Origin: Lutjanus erythropterus
Lineage: Eukaryota > Chordata > Actinopteri > Lutjaniformes > Lutjanidae
Length of the DNA: 64,000 bases
Direction: 5' to 3'
NCBI GenBank assembly: GCA_020091685.1
Contig: CM034594.1
Span: forward strand, 37,573,733 to 37,637,732
The position numbers and the translations under genes were made by a program. Position 1 is the stretch's first letter. Each line of letters opens with the position of its first letter. A model generated the notes under the pieces. That model searched no databases and was not told where the DNA came from. It saw only the letters and a program-made list of their open reading frames with translations. Below, piece by piece: positions 22,016 to 34,029 of the stretch.

Positions 22016-24519
22016 GTATTAGAGATTAGCTGCGTCATCAATATGGGTTTGGATCCATCTTTTATACATTCAGTCAGATCTGGTTTGGGATCAGTGGTAA
22101 ACAGGCACGTTTGTGATCTGTGACAGCAAGAAGACTTTTAAGATTAAAGCCATGTTGTTTCAATCAGAGAATTACAGAGAATTACAGAAAACCTGGATGT
22201 ATTTTATCAACTTTCTTGGCTAGGAGGATGGATTATCAGCACCATGACCAGGCACAGGGGAGAGGGTTTCAAACATTGATTAGGTAAGACACAAAGTTGT
22301 GTTTTGGCAACCCAGAAATGCATATTAACTTGCCCATAGCAATCAAGCTCTGAAATCTGTGCGGATCAGATCTGTTTCTCAGTGTTTCTCAGCTAGCTGG
22401 GGTTCATCATTTCTTAGTTATGCATCGGTCTGGGTCCTTTTCAAATAATAGACAGGTCTGTTACAGTTCTTCAGGTCTTTTGGGGTTAACGCACAAATTT
22501 TGGGACCCATGAGTTCCCAGGTTAAATGCAGGAGGATGTCAGCACTGCTGTTAATTCCATGTACACAGCTCAGATTTTTCCAGTCTTATACCAGACTTAT
22601 TCGAATCATTGAACCAATGAAATGACTGACATTGATTTAGGTTGAGATTTAGGCTACTGTATTTTTTTGTTTGTTAAAAATCTGACTTAAACAGCATTGG
22701 GATGGACAGTGATGATGCATAGATTATCCTGCAGGAGTGGATTTAGAAGTTTCTATGAATATTTTCAATACATTTAATACAACCTTTTGTCAGCTAGTCA
22801 AGCAGCAGAGCTTTAATAGGGACAAAACAGAGAGGAATTTTGGGTATAGGATGACTTTAATCCATTTTACTGTCACAAATATGCTATTCTCATATTGGAT
22901 TTTAAAATTAAGCTGAATTAGTGTAGATCTTTATAAGCAGTAGGCAATGCATATATTCATATGTGTCTGCAAAAAGATGATTTTATTCCTTGAGCATCTT
23001 AATTTCAGTCACGCATTTAAAAAGCTGTGAAACACACCAGACAATGAGTATTTGAAATTCTGCCTGTAATTATGTCATTTTTAAGTAATTATGAAGAGTT
23101 TTACTACAAGAGCAAATAGAGGTATAGTTGATATAATCACAGTGTAACCTATCACGTGTCAGTCAATGCGTGCATGACATTTCTGAAATGAGGGACATGT
23201 TATTGTAGAATGACATTTTTCTTTCTGTATTTTTCCCAAATATGTTTGTTCCAAATAGGTCACCTTCAGTGCTGTTGTTTATGCTTTTTGCTTCATGAAT
23301 CAATGTCCCTCTCAACGCAGGCAGCTTTGCCCATATCATTTTGCCTCAAAATTATTCCTATTACTAATGACTCTTAGTGTGTGAACACCTGGGGAAATAA
23401 AGGATATAGCGAGAAGGGTTCTGGCTGCTTTGTTATTGTGTGTGGTGCACATTCCCCACATGGGGTCCCATCAGTTTCAAGGCAAAGTAAACAAAATGCC
23501 ATGCTGTAGGCTACTGCAGCCTTGACTTGATAAATTGTTGCTTGAGCCTTCAAGTTGTCCTTATGCTGTTATTCTCTGACTGCTGCAAAATCCAGGTTAT
23601 CTTATTGGCGTGAATTTGTCAGGCAGCCTTTGTAAGGCTAAATTAAATGTATCAGTATAAGGCAGAATAAGGCATAATAAAACAGACAATTCAATATTTA
23701 TGTGGTTTTTTAACCTTGCAATGTTTTTCAATCGCTTTAATCTTTTCCTTTCAGCACCGCTATAGGAATGCTCCGACTAATGTTTCTCTCTTTTTTTAAT
23801 TTATTGTTATACATGAAGAGATTAAAAGTTGTAACATCGCAGTTGGTAAAATCAGCTACAATTAAATGGATCTGACTCAGTTAAAAATGGTTTACAGCAG
23901 CTTTCTGTTCTGCAGGACATAAAAAGAATAAATCACACCACAAAAGAGAGTCAGCCACCAGAAGTGAAAACAATAAGACATGTCCTCTCATTTGCATTAT
24001 GGAAAATAGTTGTCTAAAGGCCAGGATTTGGGATTTCACATTGTTAAAACAGGGAAAAAATAGATATAACATGGGATATGATAGTTTCAATAAAAGCCAG
24101 ATAGACTTGCACATATTGTTGCTGGGTGACAGAGCAGTCTGAGAGAAGACCACAGACTCTCTGATGCAGCAGCAGCAGCAGTGTCACTTCAAAACTGGAT
24201 TTCAAAACTAAAAGTTTTGCAACTTGTCCACAGCAGACGTTAATGAAAAGTGCACCAGTCGGTTCAAAGATGGTTCAATTAAGAAAGTAAGGCGGCGTGG
24301 AAAAAGTATCCTAAATGGAAACATTTTGTTTGACAAGGTTCAGACTGAAGGCAGTTTTGTGAGTCAAAGTATAAAACACTGTTGTATAGTCATAAGTGGC
24401 ATCCCAATTCAGGGACTGCCACCTCATTTCAAGACAAAATGCAAGAGATTCCCAGGGCTTCTCCAAGTGCAACCAAAAAGCAAAAATGCCTGTTTTTTTC
24501 TGAACTGAGAGAACAACTA
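22016..24519. other. Non-coding sequence, no gene seen
   Basis: About 2.5 kb without a recognisable repeat apart from a short CAG run (about 24166-24180). Confidence 0.5.
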
Positions 24520-25768
24520 GGGTCCCTGTCTTACATTGGCACAAATGCCATTTTTGCCACATCAGGCAAAACAAAGGCGTGGCCCGGCTCATTTGCTATC
24601 TTGTGCTGGGTGCACTGGAGTAAAAACCCCTTGCGCCTTAGACCAGCTAAAACCTGGTTGAAGAGCACATAAGTGGTGCAATAGGTCCGAATGCACAAGA
24701 TAGCACCTGGTGTGTTTGGCCAAAGCACACACACATGTCTCCACAATCACAAAACACCTTCATTCATGGTAAGTCTTTTCCCCACACAAGATTGTGGATT
24801 AGCAAAGTGTTTTCTATCAGCAATAAAGGGTAAATATTGAAGTTAAAAGCGTGCACGTGTGTGTGTTCCACACTTGGCTGAGGTGAGCACACACATCTTC
24901 ACAATCACAAAACACCTTTCATTTATGTTAAACAGCGTGCACGTGTATACATACATGTCTTTAAAGTTAATCTCATTATAATGATTATAAAGCAAAATAA
25001 ATCTCAACAGGCCTGCAAAGTGCACAGGGGATGGGATCACAGCTTGTTTTTATCAGATCAGTCAGCATGACAGGTGGAGCAGCTGTAGCATTTCCTCTGT
25101 ACGTTTATCAGGATCCAGAAAAACAAAGATCAAACAATTATGATCTATAACATATAAAACGAACCAGACGTTATATCTGACCATGAGACCGGACAGACAC
25201 AGGGAGAAAAAGGTACATGTGCTCCTGTCAGAGCTGGTTGGATATACTTCTGCATTATTTTGCCTACTTCAAACTTCATAAACACTTTCTGAATGTTTCC
25301 TACACCCACAGTAGTGTGAGGAGGAGATGACGATGCATAATGACAATTATGACAATAATGAATTATAAAATACAACACAATTTCAAGGTGCTTTAGTGTA
25401 AAACATAACCAGTTACATATCTGCATGACATTCATGCATCGTATTACTTTTTGCAGGCGTTCATGTAAAATAAACTATTTACACATGAAGCTGCTTTAGA
25501 GACGTCCTGCCGTCTCCATATATTTTGCGTTCTTGCACTTTCACTTCTGGAATCAGGAGATCTGTCCCCTCACTTTAAAAAACTTTTCAAGGAGAAAATT
25601 GTTTTCTTTGTTTCCTCCTGGTAAATCCACTGTCATGCTGACACTGCTTGCGGTCCTTGTACACCTGCTTCTTAAAGGTGATGGGAGCGCCCCTGACAGA
25701 CGGCAAAGGTGGATTTGGACACACCTTGAATTCCACTTGCGTTTTAGATCAGCGTAAGATAGGGCCCC
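24520..25768. mobile_element. Non-autonomous TIR element of the GGGCCCTATCTTA type (~1.25 kb)
   Basis: The decayed left end GGGTCCCTGTCTTACATTGG (24520) and right end GCGTAAGATAGGGCCCC (to 25768) are inverted. The left subterminal sequence has AGGCGTGGCCCGGC and AGACCAGCTAAAACCTGG. The right has GACGGCAAAGGTGGATTTGG. Both are shared with fragments at 34030-34487. No transposase is present. A tandem echo of TTCACAATCACAAAACACC (24740s and 24890s) lies inside. Confidence 0.7.
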
Positions 25769-27206
25769 TAGTGTCCCTTTACAGCCCCCAGTATCTCACT
25801 TTCCCATGCACGACTTGCTTCCTTTATGATGCATTTAAGGCCCTTGACAATTTGTAGTCACTGTTACAATTATTTATGCACATGCAGTAGAATCTACCAA
25901 AACTGATATCTTTCTACTAGAAAGAAGCTAAAAAATTGTATAAACTTTGATTAATTCACAATTTATTTATTTAACTTTTTTTTTTGAAAAGTGATGCTTT
26001 TATTCTGCACCTTTCTAAAAGCTCTGTGGATGTACTTTTATTAGTGTCTCTAAAAATGTTACCAATAAAACCTAATAAATCTAGTTCAAAGTTGGCCAAT
26101 TACACACTGTTAGAGCCTCCAAAAGAGTTTTTCATATTAATATGTCATCCAGCTGAAATAAATATCAAATACATTTTATCGAGCCGTCATATTTTACTCG
26201 TCTAAATCCAACTGAGTCAGGCAAGAGAATGTAGCTTGCTACTGATTGGCTAATTGTCTGCTCCTTTCTTGGTTTTTTGTTTCCTCGTTTCCTTCTTTTC
26301 TTCTCAACCTTTCTGACTCACTTCCACTCTGCACTCATCCCTGCGAATCTTTATCCGTGCTGCCATTTCTCAAAGTCTCTGTTAAGGACAAAAATAGCTG
26401 CTAAATTAGGTTCCTCATTGAGTGTGAGTCTCGTATAAAGTAATGTAGACAGCCTTTAACACACACCCACGTAAACACAGATTTCTGAAGTTTTATGTGG
26501 TTTGTGCATGTATATGGGTTGTATTTGCGTCAAGGATCAGTGATGCAACCTCGCTTCACATCTCACAACTGCCAACAGTGGCATACGCACAAACAAAGCA
26601 AAGCTGTCGCTTCTATGACAAGCAGACAAAGTTTGAAAACTCCTCAGTAAATAGGCTGGCAGGGAAACCATGTGCCAACAAAGTGAAATCACCCCCAAGA
26701 TGTGGTCTTGTGAGGATGCAGTTCTCTTTTGAGTCTATTTGAGGACTCACTTTAATGGGACAGTGCTGTCTAATGCTGGGCTCGGGTTTGGAAAAAGTGT
26801 CTGAAATGCTGCTTTGATGGAGCTGTCAGCTTGGAGGCAGTGCCTTCTTCTAATTGGAAAATCCCCTAAGACTTGATATTATTGACTAAGCTTGTTTAGC
26901 TGCGTACGTCACCCTGATGAGAAGGTTGGACGCCAGTAATTACTCTTTATGAACAAACTGATTTATTAATCATTAATCAGGCTGAAACTTAACTTTTGCC
27001 CCTTTTCTAAAAATACTGCACACTGTAGTCACGAATCATTCTAACACATGCTCTAGTTAAATTCATTATTTCCAACTAGTCGTGCCACTTCCAGTTCATT
27101 CCAGTATGGCATGAGAACGAACGTGCAAAGTGCTTCAGTTTTGCACTGCAGGGTGAGCAACTTGCTGAAGGGAAAGTTTTCCATCACAGCGAACACTGTG
27201 CTCTTA
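25769..27206. other. Non-coding sequence with a Pbx/Hox-like motif pair
   Basis: No gene is seen. On the minus strand of 26965-26979 TGATTAATGATTAAT reads as two adjacent TGATTNAT-like words in an AT-rich stretch. Confidence 0.4.
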
Positions 27207-27645
27207 AAGGAGAAATCTGCAATATATTTACTGTAATAAATCAAAAAGTGACCATGATGTGTCATCAGGGATCAAGGAGACAAGTTGAAATACTCACTTG
27301 ACATGAAGACTGCAGCCACAGTGTCCCCCTGGACTGGAATAATTATTTTGTATGTCAGTTTCTTATTAATCAGAGTTCAAATTAATGCTGAATTCTTGCC
27401 AAACGAGTAAGTGTCTGTTTATGAGTCGTAAAAAATCATTAATAATCTTGCAGAAGGTATAGATGTTTATAACTGTTAAATTGAGCAAAATGTTAATGGA
27501 GTTTGGCAGCCACTTAATTCATCTTCCAAAGCGTGTATTTTCAGTGCAGAAGGCTTTTGTTTTCAGGACAGTGAGTTTAACTTTATGGTGACACACAATT
27601 GACATTTAGAAACAGCTGATCAACTTACAGTAAGTGATTATACAC
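27207..27645 (+). repeat. Family 2 dispersed repeat, copy 1
   Basis: Co-linear with 35275-35712: both have TATTTACTGTAATAAATC, GACCATGATG, GCAGCCACAGTG, a TTAATGCTGAATT block, TCATTAATAATC, TGTTAATGGAGTTTGGCAG and GCTTTTGTTTTCAGGA in the same order and orientation. Identity is moderate with small indels. Confidence 0.8.
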
Positions 27646-30295
27646 AAAAGAAAACATACTTTGAAATATTATATTTTATTTCTTCCATATTATACACTGA
27701 ACTCCTAAAAGTTGTGTCTGTTAATCATTTTGTGCTTTTATCAGTCCATGTAAATGTGACAACATGCTTGCTGCACATGTGGTCAAAATTACCTTTGCAC
27801 TGTACTATATGTGTAAATTTGTGTGTGTAAGCATAACCGTAAGAGCGTACTTGTGCGTGTGTGGGTGTCTGGCTGCAGAGGGCTAGCAGGTGACATGAGA
27901 CGAAAGACTGACAGAAATGATGCAGCAGACGAGGTCGAGGGGAGCAGAGGGGAGAGGACGCAGCGAGTTAAGCACTACGGGGATCTGAAAGACACAGTGA
28001 GGAGTTGAACTCACGCAAAACCTCTGTCTCCCTTTCTCTCGCTCTTCCTCTCTATTCATCTCGCTTTCCCTCTGTCTCGGAGCATTTTAGCCTCATATTT
28101 ATCTTATGAAGTCAAATACAAATTAGATGAGTCTGCAGGAAACGCAGCAACTTCAAACTACAAAGTAGATGAGGTTGCATTTAAAAACTCATAAGCTTTC
28201 ACTCACTGTAACAAAGTGAGAGGGAGAAAACAGACTTTAACAAACTAAAAAGACACTGCTTGCCTGTTTTTGGACAGCTCTGTTGACATTCATAAAAAAG
28301 AACACGGCTGGACCAGAATGAAACAGGCTTTGTTTAAGGTGCAACCGCTAAATCTGTTTATTGCACCTACACAAGGTTTATCGCGTGCACAGGGGCAGGC
28401 TGAGGTCGAGAGTTAAAGGAAAATTCCAAGCAAAAGACAGCTTGTATGTGTCTGAACTCTGCAGGGGCTCTTGGAGAAAATCGTGTCTGTCAGCGATCAG
28501 TCTAAAAAGTTTTTTTTAATAATTGTTTGAGTTTTTAATCTGTTTTTCTCTCCTTTTTTATTTAATAGGAGAGTCTGCTTTGCTGGTAAACTTGCATAAG
28601 TAAATACTTTCATCTCTTTCTGACCCATCTGAAAAATCAGTCTGGCAGAGTTTCAGGGCCGATGCTGCAAATGTAATATGAGGAATGATAATGACTGATA
28701 GGCCTTCAAAGTGAACATGTCAGCATTTTTTCCCATTTACTTTTTGTCTAAAGGCAACTATATGAACATGCAAGTGTGTGTGGGTGTGTGTATCCTGGTG
28801 TTGTGTGTGTGTGTGTGCTTAGATCAGAGCTCCCCTGAATTAACTCTGACCTTGATGTCTCCAAGCTACATTTGCACACACACACACACACACACCGAAC
28901 CCTGCATAATGCATAATATGCGAGCAGTGGTGGGTGTCTGGGGACTCCCTGTATAATCTGAACGAAGTAGCAAGCTCCTCTCTGTGCTGACCAAGAAGAA
29001 CACAGAGCTGCTCAGGCAGTAGTGACCCAAACATGGCGGATTTCCTCACAGAATTGTCATGTGTAGGGTTTTATGGGGGAAAAAAGAGAACTAATAACAG
29101 TCAAGGGAGTCTGGGGATATTTTTAGAGTTTCCTCATGACCGAACTGAGGAGTTCACACTGTTGGGTTACTTAGTAATTTGGGCAATGCAAAAACCGCTA
29201 AATTTCTCAGGCTATAAATTTTAATCCAACTCTAATCTTCAAGAGCCTCCAGAAGACTAACGAGATGTGACTGTGGGTTAAATCAAACCAGGATGATCCG
29301 GTTCATGGCTAATGCTTTGTAAGCAGCATTACAGGACATTGTTTAAAAAAGACTGTATACATTATTCCATAATTTTTCAGCATAGCATTGTGGTGTGTAG
29401 TAATGTAGTGTAGTTCTGTAGGTGTTTTGAGTGGTGACAGCTCTAGTTGTCATGGTTGCTGTTGTGGATGAGATTATAGCAAAGCAAAACAATCAGATTT
29501 ATGAATTTAACATGAAAACATAGGTGCCATCTCATGGGGGCGTTGGGTTTTATGTCCCTCCAATGTTAAAGATGGGGGTGTTACATGCCATGTGGCTAGT
29601 GTTATGCTAGCGTGGACTGAGTTGGGTCAATTTTTTCCCTTTTCGGAGGGAGGGTGTTTTGTGTGTTTTTCCCTTTCGTTCCTTTTATTTGTCATTGTTT
29701 AATGTCAACATAATTTATTAATAAAATTAAAAAATAGTTATTTGTACATTTGCCTCAGTTTCCCTTTCTTCCTTTCTCCCTGGGTTACTTTAAATTATTG
29801 TTGCACCTCTCATCCCATAGCCCCAGTTTGGGAACCACTGGCCTCGCCAAACCTTGAGTGACAGTGACGTCTTAGGGTCCTATCTTATGGTAACTTGTGG
29901 TTCTCCAGTCTAAATTACACATTCTAAATTACATTAAACACTACACAGCATCTGCCACCAGCTTTGTGTGGAAATACTTAAAAAGACGCAATGAAGATGC
30001 AAAGTGTGCCTTCTGGATGAAGGATCAAATGCACTAGTGACATTTGGAATCTCAGATAAAATTCCAGGTGAAAGCTCAAAGTGTGCAAGAACATGGAACC
30101 ACTTCTAGGTGAAATACTGGCAGAGATGTCAGTATATGATGGATTTACCTTCAACAGTTGGACAAAACCTATTGAAGAATTCATCTAAAGTGTCACATCA
30201 AGTGAGAGAGCGCTTTTGTCGAGTTCTGCTTTTTAACTCTGAGTGAAGACCAACTTTGTCTGGCTCACTATATCGAGTTTGCAGCAGTTGTCTCT
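27646..30295. other. Non-coding sequence, no gene seen
   Basis: A (GT)n at about 28801-28818 faces a (CA)n at about 28875-28895 and could pair with it. The 29560-29800 segment has LTR-like T-rich composition with an AATAAAATT signal but no clear ends. Confidence 0.45.
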
Positions 30296-30955
30296 GAACG
30301 TGAACAGAATATAGAACATGTCTCAGTTTAATATCATGACTATGAAACACCAAATGACTTGCTTTAATGAATTTCATCTATTTATAATGTGAAGGATTTT
30401 AAAATATTAGAAAGCTCAATAAATGTGGCATTAGTAGTAATAGTAGTAGTTCTAGCTGCATGCAGCATGCACAGTTTATTATTCACCTGTGAACTCTCTC
30501 AAGTGTTGCCTGAAATATGACCAATGTGTTTTGACGATAGCCAAAATTACACCTAAAAACAAGTGTTTCCTAGGTTACATAGTGTACTTCTGTTCCTAGG
30601 ATAGAAAATGTCTCATTTTCAGGAAAAAATACATTTTTTTTATACCCTCTGTGTTCAACTGAAGTTGGCACTCCATGCATGAAAATGTTAAATAGATAAC
30701 CAGATGAGGATCACCATAAAAGCTCATCTGATATATGTACTCAATATACTGCAGAATGTTCCTGACTGGATCAGAGTCACAGAAATAATATGACCCAAAG
30801 CAGAACAATTTCAGAGTTCACAGGTTGGCCGTCTCAGTCTCATAACATTTTGTGTTTGTGTCAACACTCCTGATCACAGAATGCTGAAATTGTCTTTTGC
30901 CTCTAGCTAGGGTGAAGGGTCAGCAACTGAATGTTGCAACCCATCAAGAAGATCA

Positions 30956-31014
<59 letters not shown>

Positions 31015-31677
31015 CACTGATCTTCTTGATGGGTTGCAACATTCAGTTGCTGACCCTTCACCCTAGCTAGAGGCAAAAGACAATTTCAGCATTCTGTGAT
31101 CAGGAGTGTTGACACAAACACAAAATGTTATGAGACTGAGACGGCCAACCTGTGAACTCTGAAATTGTTCTGCTTTGGGTCATATTATTTCTGTGACTCT
31201 GATCCAGTCAGGAACATTCTGCAGTATATTGAGTACATATATCAGATGAGCTTTTATGGTGATCCTCATCTGGTTATCTATTTAACATTTTCATGCATGG
31301 AGTGCCAACTTCAGTTGAACACAGAGGGTATAAAAAAAATGTATTTTTTCCTGAAAATGAGACATTTTCTATCCTAGGAACAGAAGTACACTATGTAACC
31401 TAGGAAACACTTGTTTTTAGGTGTAATTTTGGCTATCGTCAAAACACATTGGTCATATTTCAGGCAACACTTGAGAGAGTTAATAGGTGAATAATAAACT
31501 GTGCATGCTGCATGCAGCTAGAACTACTACTATTACTACTAATGCCACGTTTATTGAGCTTTCTAATATTTTAAAATCCTTCACATTATAAATAGATGAA
31601 ATTCATTAAAGCAAGTCATTTGGTGTTTCATAGTCATGATATTAAACTGAGACATGTTCTATATTCTGTTCACGTTC
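30296..31677. repeat. 1,382-bp near-perfect palindrome centred on (TA)n
   Basis: The left arm (from GAACGTGAACAGAATATAG at 30296) and right arm (ending CTATATTCTGTTCACGTTC at 31677) are reverse complements. Paired positions sum to 61973 wherever checked, so there is no net indel. Three mismatched pairs were found in the arms (30424/31549, 30489/31484, 30491/31482) and two beside the TA run. The centre is a (TA)n tract at about 30957-31014. Each arm contains the same 70-codon frame in opposite directions, which is a by-product of the symmetry. No target-site duplication was seen at the outer edges. Confidence 0.97.
30957..31014. repeat. (TA)n microsatellite at the palindrome centre
   Basis: About 45 uninterrupted bases of TA from 30961, then one G-containing interruption (TATATGTATATACACTG). 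Confidence 0.97.
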
Positions 31678-32280
31678 CACCAGTCCCGGCCTCCTCATTC
31701 CTCTTAGTGTACAGTCTCAGGGTGCTGGACTTGGGATGAAACCCTCCATGCATTGTGAGAGCTTCCTTGTCTTGATATCAGTGGCCTCCATCTCTTCCTT
31801 GGACCAGCTTATTGTGCCAGCAGGGTATCCGATAACTGGCAGGGCATATATGTTGATGGCACGGACCTTGTTCTTCCCATTCAGTGGACTTTTCAGGACC
31901 AGGCTTACTATGTGCAGGGTATTTGGCTGCGACTGACTTCCTTGCAGCCTCCTCATGGTTCCCATTTGCTTGTGGGATCCCAAGGTATTTGTAGCTGTCC
32001 TGGATATTTCTGATACTGCCTTCTGGTAGTTCAACCCCTCAGTTCACACTTCTCTAGCCAAATAACATTCCGATGTCACTGCGGTAGATCCTGGTGACAT
32101 GGATCAGTGAGACGATGTCATGGATCAGTGAGTTGATGTCCCACTCATTTGTCTGGTTTTGCTGTCTTGGTGACTGCTTTATCAACCAGTAGCTGGTGCT
32201 TGGCTCCCTGTAACCAACCAGTAGGTGTGGATCATGTCAGGGACTGGTGCAGTCCAGCTATTCATACCTGATGATGACAT
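31678..32280 (-). pseudogene. Non-LTR retrotransposon (LINE) polyprotein fragment, rearranged
   Basis: Reading the minus strand, MNSWTAPVPDMIHTYWL (about 32205-32280) is followed, after a large deletion, by IYRSDIGMLFG (about 32058-32100), then after a frameshift INIYALPVIGYPAG and MHGGFHPKSSTLRLYTKR-like sequence down to about 31690. These words recur in reverse-transcriptase proteins of a fish LINE annotated as R2-like; the exact clade is uncertain. The stretch that should carry the YxDD catalytic motif falls in the deletion. The fragment abuts the palindrome on its left and a SINE on its right. Confidence 0.75.
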
Positions 32281-32282
32281 CG

Positions 32283-32433
32283 CCTTACCTAAAGGCCCAC
32301 ACTTAGAGATGATATTGCCCCAACTGGGATTTGAGCCCCACTGGTGAGTAGTGAGTAGTGAACCCCACCAGGCCACTATCCACTTGACTGGGATTTGTAC
32401 CCAGGTTGTCCGTGTAATAGTCAGTAGCATTAA
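32283..32433 (-). mobile_element. tRNA-derived SINE, copy 1, cut at its TTAA
   Basis: On the minus strand it reads TTAATGCTACTGAC, then a B-box-like GGTACAAATCC (32391-32401), then GGGGCAATATCATCT and AGTGTGGGCCTTTAGGTAAG. The same order occurs in copy 2 at 33638-33770. An extra B-box-like word lies near 32330, so part of the body is duplicated. The 5' head upstream of TTAA is missing because a piggyBac-like element begins there. Confidence 0.7.
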
Positions 32434-33064
32434 TACTAGAACCGCCAAGGGGGTCATTTTTACCCCCTGGCATTTTCAAATGCATGTAACTCTTTTAAAA
32501 TAAAATACCTACATTGTCATTTCATGACTTTTCCTAAAGTTGATTTATTAACCATGTAGTGAATTATGAGGGGTGTGGGATATAAAGAAAAAAAAAAGAC
32601 AATTTATATGTCGAACCGCCGAGGAGTCATTTTTACCCATTTATCAAGACGTTTCATTCAGTGTGAGACCATAGCAGCCTATGCTTACTGTAAGCTATAT
32701 ATAGCTTTCTAAAATACAGAAAATAAAAACAAGAAACAGGCCATATAAAAAGAAGCAGCTTCAGGACCTGAGTGAGGAAGGAGAATCTGATGAGGAAGAA
32801 ATATCGATGTGACTGACCTGTCATTTTCACCTGATCAGTCATCTTCATCGGAGGAGGAGAGCCTTCACCCATTTAAAAGAAAAAGGCATTGACAGGTAGG
32901 ATCATGTCTATAGGATAAACTAAATATCACAATATTATGTAGCTTATAATTACTGTCAATAGAGCAACGAGCCGCTCCGCTCATATCACCACCACGGGAC
33001 ATTTCAACAACGCGCTGTCAAAGTCTCTCTGTGTGTATCGATTCTGGGGTGTGTGCATGTGTGC

Positions 33065-33129
<65 letters not shown>

Positions 33130-33535
33130 GTGTGTGTGTGTGGCGGAGAGAGGGAGACAGGTGCCTCTTTTCCTGCTGAGACTCCGATTCTGTTCAGTTT
33201 TGAATTCGTTTGCCTGCAGCTAAATAAAACATAAATGAAAATGATAAACTTCATGAACTGAATTTTAAATGGTTATTTTCTCAAGTCTTAGTTATTATTC
33301 AAAGTTAACAACTGCTATAAATAACCACTTTTGTGATTGCACACGCTGTTGCTTGTTACAGTGCAAAAATAAATGATGAGGGAGAAATACAAATGTGACC
33401 CGTAATCCACACCTGATCAGTTGTCGTCATCTGAGGAGAAAGACAGCCTTCATCCCGTTAAAAAGAAAAAGTCATTGACATGTAGGATCCTCTCTGTAGC
33501 GTGAACTAAATATTACTGTCAAAAGAGCGACCAGC
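32430..33535 (+). mobile_element. piggyBac-like element remnant, internally duplicated
   Basis: It begins at TTAA (32430-32433) followed by TACTAGAACCGCCAAGGGGG and a TCATTTTTACCC motif. A second copy of the terminal motif (CGAACCGCCGAGGAGTCATT) is at 32612. A block at 32770-32985 with an acidic, serine-rich frame (DLSFSPDQSSSSEEES) recurs at 33370-33535, separated by GA/GT microsatellites. The acidic Ser/Glu-rich segment suits the N-terminus of a piggyBac transposase, but no catalytic domain remains and no right terminus was found. Confidence 0.55.
33055..33142. repeat. (GT)n-(GA)n-(GT)n compound microsatellite
   Basis: An uninterrupted GA run (about 33076-33128) is bordered on both sides by GT repeats. 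The repeat separates the two duplicated piggyBac blocks. Confidence 0.95.
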
Positions 33536-33637
33536 CAAGGTGTACCAAGGTGACACATTGTTCCCCCACATACACACACCCACATGCATATATACACACA
33601 AACAGATATGTATGTACATATGTATACATATATGTAG

Positions 33638-33770
33638 CAGCTGTTTAGATTAGTGGTTAATGCTACTGACATGGACAACCAGGGTACGAATCCTAGTTAG
33701 GGCAATAGGGCAATACCATCTATACAGTGTGGGCCCTTAGGCAAGGCCCTTAGTGCTATCAGCCTACACT
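33638..33770 (+). mobile_element. tRNA-derived SINE, copy 2
   Basis: The head TTTAGATTAGTGGTTAATGC is A-box-like, and GGTACGAATCC (33683-33693) is one base from the B-box consensus GGTTCGAATCC. The body has GGGCAATACCATCT, GTGTGGGCCCTTAGGCAAGG. The TTAA at 33657-33660 is intact here, showing the pre-insertion state of the site interrupted in copy 1. Confidence 0.75.
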
Positions 33771-33810
33771 ACAAGTAGGACAACCTGATTTGGAGTAAGG
33801 CAGAGCGCGT

Positions 33811-33921
33811 GGAATACTGCTGTACGAGACAACTTGGATCTATTGGAATGCTGCTGTATGAGAGAACGTGGATCTATTGGAATGCCAGAATAAGGCAGAT
33901 CTGTTGGAATTCTGCCTTACA
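33811..33921 (+). repeat. 34-bp minisatellite, about 3.3 units
   Basis: GGAAT starts units at 33811, 33845 and 33879, with a shorter one at 33906. Units carry CTGCTGTA and GTGGATCTATT words and decay toward the right. Confidence 0.85.
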
Positions 33922-34029
33922 AGTAACACTAGTGAGAGGGGTTACATGTAGAGAATGTGGGATGTATGGAAAGTTAGAAAATGCCTGGAAATGTGCAATA
34001 TCAACAGGACACTAAGAGCCTTCATGAAG

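Noticed and set aside
25648..25757. Signal-peptide-like frame (MLTLLAVLVHLLLKG)
   Set aside because: It sits in the right end of the GGGCCC-family element, whose other copy does not preserve the frame.
28801..28895. Facing (GT)n and (CA)n runs, possible hairpin
   Set aside because: Two ordinary dinucleotide repeats close together; expected by chance in such DNA.
29560..29800. Possible third LTR-like segment
   Set aside because: T-rich with an AATAAAATT signal, but no TG...CA ends or duplication could be found.
30596..31377. Two identical 70-codon proteins on opposite strands
   Set aside because: A necessary consequence of the palindrome; nothing suggests coding.
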